From G963667975 sp963677395 (GTDB lineage Bacteria; Bacteroidota; Bacteroidia; Bacteroidales; G963667975): a stretch of DNA of 64,000 bases. Location of the stretch: the NCBI GenBank assembly GCA_963677395.2, contig OY781965.2:4030001-4094000 (forward strand). Reading direction: 5' to 3'. The notes below the pieces were generated by a model. It was not told the origin of the DNA. It worked only from the letters and a program-made list of their open reading frames with translations, and did not search any database. A program made the position numbers and the translations under genes. This document shows positions 36,279-43,091 of the stretch, in pieces; position 1 is the stretch's first letter; the number at the start of each line of letters is the position of its first letter.

Positions 36279-36788
36279 ATGAGGCATATATTCAGGATTT
36301 TAATCGGGTCAACACTTGTTGTTTGCTTTTTAATTTTTACAGGATGTAAATCTGTTGAGAATACACAAAAGAAGGAATCTCTGAAAAAAGACGTTACGCT
36401 CTTTCTCGACCAATGGCATCAACTGGCGGCAAAAGCCGATTATACATACTTTGACAAGATAGCCATGGATGGCATTTTTATCGGAACCGACAAAACTGAA
36501 AACTGGACACGTGATGAGTTTAAAAAATGGTGTAAGAAATCGTTCGATGCAGGCAAAGGCTGGGATTTTAAAGCCACAAAACGGAATATTTACATTTCCG
36601 GTGATGCCAAATTTATCTGGTTTGACGAACTGCTTGATACATGGATGGGAACGTGTCAATCTTCAGGCGTAATCAGCAATCGAAAAGGCAAACTCGAAAT
36701 TCTCCACTATCAGCTTTCGGTTGCTGTCCCCAACGAAGTGGTAAAGGAAGTAATCAAGGTGATAAAAATATCTGAGAAAAAAGAATAA
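36279..36788 (+). CDS. SnoaL/NTF2-like lipoprotein
   Basis: 169 residues with a lipoprotein signal: hydrophobic 8-20 and lipobox FTGC with Cys23. The mature part has the shape of a SnoaL-like (NTF2-fold) domain: FLDQWHQLAAKADYTYFDKI, then GIFIGTDKTENWTRDEFKKW and a C-terminal beta sheet with FDELLDTW and LEILHYQLSV. Such domains in other organisms act on or bind small ligands; here none is known. It follows the molybdenum subunit gene by 3 bases, so it is part of the operon; a role in the periplasm tied to the dehydrogenase is inferred only. Confidence 0.8.
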   Translation: MRHIFRILIGSTLVVCFLIFTGCKSVENTQKKESLKKDVTLFLDQWHQLAAKADYTYFDKIAMDGIFIGTDKTENWTRDEFKKWCKKSFDAGKGWDFKATKRNIYISGDAKFIWFDELLDTWMGTCQSSGVISNRKGKLEILHYQLSVAVPNEVVKEVIKVIKISEKKE

Positions 36789-37371
36789 TCATCAATCTGT
36801 CAAATGCTTCACAATACCAGTTGATTATAGATCTTGTCATTTGTAATCCTGAAAGTTTCTAAATATAGAAAGATGCCATTTTTTAATTCTTCAACATAAT
36901 ATTCTTTAATCTATTAATCAACAACATGTTAAAAGAAGCTGAATAGAGGGAGATTACTGCAAATTTTGGCAGTATTTTCATTTTCAGGATTTACCAAAGA
37001 ACTCCCTTTAATTCTGAACGATAACCGTTTGTTGCCAGATTTTGATTTCTTTTTTAAATAGTGAAAAGAGAGATACCGTGTTATTAGTTGATTTTCTGTT
37101 GGTCTTTTCGTTTTACGAAAAATTTTACAATTTTCACTATTAGAAAAAAGAACCCCGATATTTATAGTAACACCCGACTTCAACGGTTTATAAATATAAT
37201 CAGTTGATATTCATGTTTCAAAGAACAGATCAGGGCACTACATTTTTAATCGGGCGGTTTTGCAAAGAGGTATGGATATTGTAGTACTTTTGATTAAATG
37301 CATAGTATATGTCTCTTAGCTTCGGGAGAGAACTTTGATGGTATTAACCAGAGTCAGCGTTTATAAACGGC
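36789..37371. other. Noncoding region, no gene recognised
   Basis: About 580 bases between the lipoprotein gene and the terminator ahead of rplI. Only a short minus-strand frame (36929-37183, 84 codons, low complexity Lys/Ser) is open and it lacks any recognisable feature. TAGTACTTTTGATT near 37282-37295 contains a TAnnTTTG-like box on the plus strand but no gene follows. Confidence 0.5.
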
Positions 37372-37398
37372 AAAAACCCGGCGAGTGACCGGGTTTTT
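37372..37398. terminator. Bidirectional Rho-independent terminator after the rpsF operon
   Basis: AAAAACCCGG (37372-37381), a seven-base loop and CCGGGTTTTT (37389-37398): a perfect 10-bp stem flanked by A5 and T5, so it can work on both strands. It lies 78 bases beyond the rplI stop. Confidence 0.85.
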
Positions 37399-37475
37399 AT
37401 AAAGCCATGAGAGAAAATTCCGGCTTCATTTTCTGAAGATGTTTCAGAAACAAACCGGAATTATCTATATGTGCT

Positions 37476-37925
37476 TTATTCTGCGAAAACTTCGAATGAA
37501 ATTTCGCCTTTAACTTCTTTGTGAAGATTGATTTTTGCTTTGTAAGTACCAACTTCTTTCACGCTATCGCCATCAACAACAATACGTTTGCGATCGATTT
37601 CGATGTTATGTTGTTCTTTTAGTGCATCCGAAATTTGAATTGCATTAACAGAACCAAAGATTTTGCCGGTGTTACCCACTTTTGCACCAATACGAACAGA
37701 AAGTCCTTCGAGTTTCTGAGCCATTGCTGATGCTTCATTACGAATTTTATCTTCTTTGAAAGCACGCTGGCGCATGTTTTCTGCATGGATTTTCAGATTG
37801 GTTTTGGTTGCCATAATGGCATAACCCTGAGGGATCAGGTAATTGTTGGCATAACCATCTTTTACCTTTAAAACGTCGTCTTTATATCCGAGTTTTTGTA
37901 CGTCTTGTAACAAAATAATTTCCAT
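37476..37925 (-). CDS. rplI: 50S ribosomal protein bL9
   Basis: 149 residues, full length. N-terminal domain shows ILLQDVQKLGYKDDVLKVKD and GYANNYLIPQGYA (about 23-35), then the long connecting helix and the C-terminal domain with KVGNTGKIFGSVNA. Third gene of the rpsF-rpsR-rplI operon; 18 bases after rpsR. Confidence 0.98.
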   Translation of the reverse strand: MEIILLQDVQKLGYKDDVLKVKDGYANNYLIPQGYAIMATKTNLKIHAENMRQRAFKEDKIRNEASAMAQKLEGLSVRIGAKVGNTGKIFGSVNAIQISDALKEQHNIEIDRKRIVVDGDSVKEVGTYKAKINLHKEVKGEISFEVFAE

Positions 37926-37943
37926 CGTATTTCCCTCCTGAGA

Positions 37944-38213
37944 TTATTTTAATAAATCACTTACATAAGGTAGCAGGGAAAGGTGACGAGCACGCTTTAC
38001 AGCCTGAGCTACTTTCTTCTGATATTTCAATGAAGTACCGGTAATACGGCGTGGTAAAATTTTACCTTGTTCATTAATGAATTTCAATAAGAAATCAGCA
38101 TCTTTGTAATCAATATACTTAATTCCGCTCTTTTTGAAACGGCAATATTTTTTCTTTTTTGTATCGACATTGATCGGTGTTAGATACTTAATGTCGTTTG
38201 CATCGTTTGCCAT
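37944..38213 (-). CDS. rpsR: 30S ribosomal protein bS18
   Basis: 89 residues. The family core IDYKDADFLLKFINEQGKI and PRRITGTSLKYQKKVAQAVK is clear, ending in RARHLSLLPYV. It partners with S6 in the small subunit, encoded 33 bases upstream. The N-terminal CRF cysteine is present once, without the zinc-type cluster. Confidence 0.98.
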   Translation of the reverse strand: MANDANDIKYLTPINVDTKKKKYCRFKKSGIKYIDYKDADFLLKFINEQGKILPRRITGTSLKYQKKVAQAVKRARHLSLLPYVSDLLK

Positions 38214-38246
38214 TGTGTAATTGGTTTACGGTTAAACAATTAATAA

Positions 38247-38603
38247 TTATTCAGCTACAACAGCTTTTTCTTTCTTCATTCCACGTTTTTTCTCGTTGTA
38301 AGCAATAGAATGCTTGTCTAAACGAATGGTGAGGAATCGAAGAAGACGTTCATCGCGACGATATTGAACTTCAAGATCGCGAATTAAACCGCCATTTTCG
38401 GTGCGGAATTCGATGAGATAATAAAAACCGGTCGATTTCTTTTGAATCGGATAGGCCAGTTTTTTTAATCCCCAATTGTTTTCGTAAACAATTTCTGCTC
38501 CATTATCAGTCAGATACTGCTGATACTTTTTTACCGTTTCCTTCATCTGTTCATCAGACAAAACGGGAGTCATAATGAAAACGGTTTCGTACTGGTTTGT
38601 CAT
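38247..38603 (-). CDS. rpsF: 30S ribosomal protein bS6
   Basis: 118 residues with the S6 fold signature NQYETVFIMTPVLSDEQMKE at the start, KKLAYPIQKKSTGFYYLIEF in the middle and YRRDERLLRFLTIRLDK near the end, followed by a short Lys/Glu-rich tail. First gene of the operon. Confidence 0.97.
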   Translation of the reverse strand: MTNQYETVFIMTPVLSDEQMKETVKKYQQYLTDNGAEIVYENNWGLKKLAYPIQKKSTGFYYLIEFRTENGGLIRDLEVQYRRDERLLRFLTIRLDKHSIAYNEKKRGMKKEKAVVAE

Positions 38604-38624
38604 TGTTAATGATGTTTTTAATTG

Positions 38625-38684
38625 ATTTTAATACTCTCATTAAAATTGGAGTGCAAAGGTAGTTATTTATCCCTTACAAACAAG
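38625..38684 (-). promoter_or_regulatory. Promoter and 5' leader hairpin of the rpsF operon
   Basis: On the minus strand TTG at 38683-38681, a 19-base spacer and TACCTTTG at 38661-38654 form a promoter. In the leader, ATTTTAAT (38646-38639) pairs perfectly with ATTAAAAT (38632-38625) around a six-base loop, 22 bases before the start codon. rpsF leaders in several phyla carry an S6:S18-binding motif; this hairpin lacks the expected C-C-G bulge so its identity is uncertain. Confidence 0.55.
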
Positions 38685-38738
38685 CAATTGCAAATATTTC
38701 TTTCAGTGAGCTGCAAGTTTAGGTAGTTCTCCTCCTTT

Positions 38739-39479
38739 CTACGATACCGAGTATTTTTCGATAAAATCGAGAAATTGCTGTTTGTAGTTGTTCCCGATCG
38801 GAAGTTTTTCATCCTTAATTTCAACCATATTCCCTTCAATGGCTTTTATCTTCGGGATTGATACAATGAATGATTTATGAATCCTGAAAAAGGTTGACGA
38901 AGGCAATAAGCTTTCAATCTTTTTCATAGACTGATAGGTAATGATTATTTTATCAACAAGATTAATTTTCACATAATCACCCAGTGCTTCAATAAAATAA
39001 ATATCGCTAATCCCCACTTTGTAGGTTTTTTTATTCGACTTCACGAAAATAAAATCATCGGCAGAAGATGTTGATTGTTTTTCCTGAATTACCTGTATCT
39101 GTGGCTCTGCAACATGTTTATTGAGTCGTTCCTGTGCTTTCTGTACAGCCTTTACAAACCGTTCAAAGGCAAAGGGTTTCTTTAAATAATCGAGGACATC
39201 CAGTTCGTACCCTTCCAGAGCATATTCAGGATAAGCAGTGGTGATAATTACCAGAGGTGGATTTTTGAGTGATTTTAAAAAGCTCATCCCCGTTATCTTG
39301 GGCATGTTTATATCCAAAAACATCAAATCTATCTTCTGATTCGACAAAACCTCCATTGCTTCCAAAGCATTGTTGCATTTGCAAACCAGATTGAGCCAGG
39401 GAATATCTTCGGCAAATTTTTCCACAACACGCTGTGCCAAAGGCTCATCATCTACTACTATGCAATTAATTGTACTCAT
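38739..39479 (-). CDS. LytTR-family response regulator
   Basis: 246 residues: receiver domain (about 3-120) with the acidic pocket DDEP and phosphorylation site D56 in MFLDINMP, the lysine in YLKKPF, then a LytTR DNA-binding domain (about 145-240) starting DFIFVKSNKKTYKV and including HKSFIVSIPKI. It overlaps its kinase gene by 4 bases. Target unknown, but a small exported protein gene is divergent to the pair. Confidence 0.95.
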   Translation of the reverse strand: MSTINCIVVDDEPLAQRVVEKFAEDIPWLNLVCKCNNALEAMEVLSNQKIDLMFLDINMPKITGMSFLKSLKNPPLVIITTAYPEYALEGYELDVLDYLKKPFAFERFVKAVQKAQERLNKHVAEPQIQVIQEKQSTSSADDFIFVKSNKKTYKVGISDIYFIEALGDYVKINLVDKIIITYQSMKKIESLLPSSTFFRIHKSFIVSIPKIKAIEGNMVEIKDEKLPIGNNYKQQFLDFIEKYSVS

Positions 39480-40516
39480 AGGTATAAGGTTAAAGATATT
39501 TTATATGTTTTTTCGGTACTCGAAATCTCAAGTTTATGTTTTTTAGGATAAAGCAAATCCAATCGTTTTTGGGTATTCTGAATTCCTATTCCGGAATATC
39601 TCTTAGGCATCGGCGATAAATCTTCATCTTTACTATTTTCTACTGTAAAAGTAATACAATCATCGCGTTGCAAATCAAATTCAATCCGAATATATGAGTC
39701 TTTGCTTTTACTTCCATGCTTAAAGGCATTTTCAACAAACGTTACAAAAAGCAGAGGAACCACCTGCCTGAATCCCGATGTGCCTTTAATTTTGATACTT
39801 GTTTCAATATTGCTTCCCAGCCGAATTTCTTCCAGTTCCAAATAATTGCGAAGATTATGAATTTCTTTATCAAGCAGCACTACCTGTTCACGACAATCAT
39901 AAAGCATATAACGCATCAAATCGGATAATTTCAGAATCATGACTGATGTCTTTTCGGAATTATCCAATGCCAGCGAATAGATGTTGTTTAAAGTATTAAA
40001 CAAGAAGTGCGGATTGATTTGGGTTTTTAAAAACTTCAGCTCGGCTTCCAGTTTTTCTTTTTCTGCTTCGTTGAGCTTGAGGGTTTGATCTTGAAAATTA
40101 ATCCAGTCGCGCAAAAGCTTAAAAGAAGTAGTCATCCCCAAAAAAAGCAGGACAATCAAACTTTCATAAAGGATTTCATTCGAATAATTGATTTTTATAA
40201 CCTTGCCTTCGAGCCAGAGCGAAAACGAAATATTTGCAAAAATGAAGAGTAAAATATTCGCAATCTGAAAAAGCGCATAGTAGAGATACCTGCGTTTGCG
40301 TAAAAATCGGGGAATAAGAATTAAAAGATTAATATAAACAGTTACTGCCAGAAAAAATGTAGAAGCCAGAATACTGAGAAAATATCGAATGCTGAGTTTA
40401 TCAATAAAATTCCGGTCATAACCTGAGAGTACCAACACAATACTGCCTAATACAAATATCCAGAAAACAATATGCTGAAACAGTATGTTATTAAACGTTT
40501 TTTTAAAAGAAAGCAT
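39476..40516 (-). CDS. LytS/YehU-type sensor histidine kinase
   Basis: 346 residues from the ATG at 40516. An in-frame ATG at 40588 would add 24 residues, but a TATCTTTG -7 box at 40542-40535 lies between them and favours the shorter form. Four membrane segments occupy the N-terminal half (for example FQHIVFWIFVLGSIVLVL and ALFQIANILLFIFANISFSL). The histidine-kinase box is LKTQINPHFLFNTLNNIYSL (about 180-200) and the ATPase domain has FVENAFKHG and GIGIQNTQKRLDLLY. No extracellular sensor domain, so a membrane or internal signal is likely. Confidence 0.92.
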   Translation of the reverse strand: MLSFKKTFNNILFQHIVFWIFVLGSIVLVLSGYDRNFIDKLSIRYFLSILASTFFLAVTVYINLLILIPRFLRKRRYLYYALFQIANILLFIFANISFSLWLEGKVIKINYSNEILYESLIVLLFLGMTTSFKLLRDWINFQDQTLKLNEAEKEKLEAELKFLKTQINPHFLFNTLNNIYSLALDNSEKTSVMILKLSDLMRYMLYDCREQVVLLDKEIHNLRNYLELEEIRLGSNIETSIKIKGTSGFRQVVPLLFVTFVENAFKHGSKSKDSYIRIEFDLQRDDCITFTVENSKDEDLSPMPKRYSGIGIQNTQKRLDLLYPKKHKLEISSTEKTYKISLTLYL

Positions 40517-40534
40517 AGATTCGGTTTTGTTTTT

Positions 40535-40542
40535 CAAAGATA
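40535..40542 (-). promoter_or_regulatory. -7 box of the LytS/LytTR operon
   Basis: TATCTTTG on the minus strand, 19 bases ahead of the ATG at 40516. It is inside the longer ORF and so decides the start of the kinase. No TTTG is visible at -33. Confidence 0.45.
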
Positions 40543-40814
40543 AGCCAGTTAGGCGAATGTTTCCTAAAAAAAATGTGTGAAACGACATAAAAAGGAATCT
40601 GCCTGATGAATCGGCTATTTTGTACGATAACCACTAATTCAAGGCCAAAAATAGCTATTTCGACAGTTCAACGAGTATATTTCAGGGTTGATAAAGAAGA
40701 TTGAATACTTCATCCAATTAACTTGTTTTCAGTATTAAAAGGAATGTAATATTGCAGCATCAAACAAAAACAAATCAAAATAACCCAATTATCAACATTC
40801 AAAAATTGAATACC

Positions 40815-41159
40815 ATGAAAGCAGTTAAATTTTTTGCAGCAGCATTAATCCTCGTAGTTTTAGCTTCAAATGTTAAAGCAGGTGATGATACAAAAGCAGT
40901 AAAAAGCCAATTGACTCAAAAAGTAACCGAAATGGTTAAATTCCCTGAATTCGCCCAGGAAAACCTCTTAGAAGGATTTGTATATGTAGAATTCAAAGTT
41001 AGCGAAGAAGGTAAAATTGAAGTAGTTCGCACCAATACTCTGGAACCTGAACTTGCAAACTACGTTAAAGAAAAACTTCAGCAAATAGTATTAGATTCTA
41101 ACGACATTGCAACCGGGAAAACCCATTATATGAAGTTTGACTTCAGACTCGAAAAGTAA
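40815..41159 (+). CDS. Small exported protein with TonB-C-like fold
   Basis: 114 residues from the ATG at 40815 (an in-frame TTG at 40752 is poor). A signal peptide covers about 1-22 (cleavage after VKA). The mature part reads like a minimal TonB C-terminal or energy-transducer domain: KVTEMVKFPEFAQENLLEG, VYVEFKVSEEGKIEVVRTNT and a closing beta strand. It lacks the Pro-rich linker and membrane anchor of TonB. Divergent from the LytTR two-component operon and followed by a terminator, so it may be controlled by that system. Confidence 0.8.
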   Translation: MKAVKFFAAALILVVLASNVKAGDDTKAVKSQLTQKVTEMVKFPEFAQENLLEGFVYVEFKVSEEGKIEVVRTNTLEPELANYVKEKLQQIVLDSNDIATGKTHYMKFDFRLEK

Positions 41160-41207
41160 CCACTCTCGATCTTTTAATAATTTAGGTCTTGATTTTCTCA
41201 ATCACTC

Positions 41208-41241
41208 GCCGGGACTCCTTTACTGGGGTTCTGGCTTTTTT
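41208..41241 (+). terminator. Rho-independent terminator
   Basis: GCCGGGACTCC (41208-41218) pairs along all 11 positions, including three G-T wobbles, with GGGGTTCTGGC (41225-41235), followed by six T residues. Confidence 0.8.
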
Positions 41242-41296
41242 GTAAAGAAGCTACTTATTTGGATTGGAAAGTCTTTTAGAGAACAAAAAGAATTAT

Positions 41297-41304
41297 TACT
41301 TTTG
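41297..41304 (+). promoter_or_regulatory. Probable -7 box of dnaX
   Basis: TACTTTTG, matching TAnnTTTG, 27 bases before the dnaX ATG at 41332. A terminator directly upstream makes a promoter here necessary. Confidence 0.5.
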
Positions 41305-41331
41305 GCAGTTTTGTAAGCGAATCATTACAGC

Positions 41332-43074
41332 ATGGAAAACTTCATTGTTTCAGCACGAAAATACCGCCCGGCAACCTTTGACACAGTTGTTGGACAACAA
41401 CCCATTACACAAACTTTAAAAAATGCAATTAAAAGTGAGCATCTTGCTCAGGCATTTTTATTTTGTGGCCCCAGGGGCGTTGGAAAAACTACCTGTGCGC
41501 GTATTTTAGCTAAAACGATCAACTGCCAAAACCTGACTCCTAACATTGAAGCATGTAACGAATGTGAATCGTGTAAATCATTCAACAATTCGGCTTCATT
41601 CAATGTGTACGAGCTGGATGCCGCATCCAACAACTCTGTTGACGACATCCGCAATCTGGTTGACCAGGTACGCATACCACCCCAGGTTGGCAAATATAAG
41701 ATTTACATTATCGATGAAGTTCACATGCTCTCACAGGCTGCATTCAATGCTTTTCTGAAAACATTGGAAGAACCTCCTGCTTATGCAAAATTTATTCTGG
41801 CAACCACCGAAAAACACAAAATTATTCCTACCATACTCTCTCGTTGTCAGATATTTGATTTCCGTCGTATCCGTCTTGAAGATATTGCATCCCATCTTGC
41901 TTATGTTGCGTCCAAAGAGAACATTATGGCTGATACAGACGCACTTCACATTATTGCACAAAAAGCCGAAGGAGGTTTGCGTGATGCGTTGTCGATGTTC
42001 GACCAGTTGGTGAGCTTTGCAGGAAATCATCTTTCGTATGATTTAGTGATTCAAAATCTGAATGTACTGGATTATGATTATTATTTCCGTTTAATCGATT
42101 ATTTCCTTACCGGAGATGCTTCCAATACCTTATTATTGTATGATGAAGTAATGGAAAAAGGGTTTGATGGGCAACATTTTCTGATAGGTCTTGGAGAACA
42201 CCTTCGCAACCTGCTTGTATGCAGAGATGAAGTTACGTTGAAATTACTCGAAACCGGAGAAAATATCCGTGAACGATACAAAGCGCAGGCTCAACAATGT
42301 AAACCAGATTTTCTACTAAAAGCACTCGAAATAAACAATCGTTGCGATGTAAATTATAAATCGAGCAATAACAAGCGTTTAAGCATTGAAATTGCACTCC
42401 TTCAAATAACTGCACTTTTACAAAATCCGGAAGTTTCACAGGAAGGAAAGCCTCAGCTTGCGAAACCAACTACTACTACTGCAGGTGTAACGCATGCGAT
42501 ACCAGCCACACCTACAACTCAGCCAACTTCTAAACCAACTCAAACCGCTGCAAATTCTCCCGTTTCAAGTGCACAACCTCCCAAAACTGTAAGTGGAATG
42601 CCCCCTGGTATGCCCACACACAGTTCTACTTCTATAAAAAAAATGATCGATACTTCCTCGGATAATCCGCAGGAAGAAAAAAAAAATGAACCCGAATCAA
42701 CTGCTTCCAGAGTAATTACTCAGGATGAAATTGAAATGCATTGGAATGAATTCGCTTCCGGTTTCAAGCAAACTAATTCGAGCATGTTTGTAACTTTAAG
42801 CGGACGAAAACCCATTTTGAAAGAGAATGATAAGATTGAATTTGAAGTAGTTTCAAAAATTCAGGAAACAGAGATTCGTGATCGAAAAACAGAATTACTT
42901 GATTTTCTTAAACAAAAAACGCAGAATTATCGTTTAAGTGTAGAAATCATTGTAACAGAAATCATTAAAGATGCAAAACCCTATACCCCCGATGACAAAT
43001 TCAAAGCTATGGCTGAAATAAACCCTTTGCTGAGTCGCTTTCGTCAGGAATTAAATTTAGAATTAGATTTTTAA
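41332..43074 (+). CDS. dnaX: DNA polymerase III subunits gamma/tau
   Basis: Clamp-loader ATPase. 580 residues. Walker A GPRGVGKTT at 46-54; zinc-binding cysteines C65, C75, C78, C81; Walker B DEVHMLS; the SRC motif in LSRCQIFDF; domain III at about 240-365. A long Pro/Thr/Ser-rich linker (about 375-430) leads to the tau-specific C-terminal domain. No obvious slippery A6/T6 site at the linker, so a short gamma form cannot be claimed, although an A9 run at 42681-42688 lies within the linker. Confidence 0.96.
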   Translation: MENFIVSARKYRPATFDTVVGQQPITQTLKNAIKSEHLAQAFLFCGPRGVGKTTCARILAKTINCQNLTPNIEACNECESCKSFNNSASFNVYELDAASNNSVDDIRNLVDQVRIPPQVGKYKIYIIDEVHMLSQAAFNAFLKTLEEPPAYAKFILATTEKHKIIPTILSRCQIFDFRRIRLEDIASHLAYVASKENIMADTDALHIIAQKAEGGLRDALSMFDQLVSFAGNHLSYDLVIQNLNVLDYDYYFRLIDYFLTGDASNTLLLYDEVMEKGFDGQHFLIGLGEHLRNLLVCRDEVTLKLLETGENIRERYKAQAQQCKPDFLLKALEINNRCDVNYKSSNNKRLSIEIALLQITALLQNPEVSQEGKPQLAKPTTTTAGVTHAIPATPTTQPTSKPTQTAANSPVSSAQPPKTVSGMPPGMPTHSSTSIKKMIDTSSDNPQEEKKNEPESTASRVITQDEIEMHWNEFASGFKQTNSSMFVTLSGRKPILKENDKIEFEVVSKIQETEIRDRKTELLDFLKQKTQNYRLSVEIIVTEIIKDAKPYTPDDKFKAMAEINPLLSRFRQELNLELDF

Positions 43075-43091
43075 ACAAACCGATCAATATT

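Noticed and set aside
36929..37183. 84-codon minus-strand ORF
   Set aside because: No recognisable features, biased Lys/Ser content, in AT-rich noncoding sequence.
42677..42695. Programmed frameshift in dnaX at an A-run in the linker
   Set aside because: The A-run is present but there is no stop codon arrangement or stem-loop shown to produce a gamma form, so not claimed.
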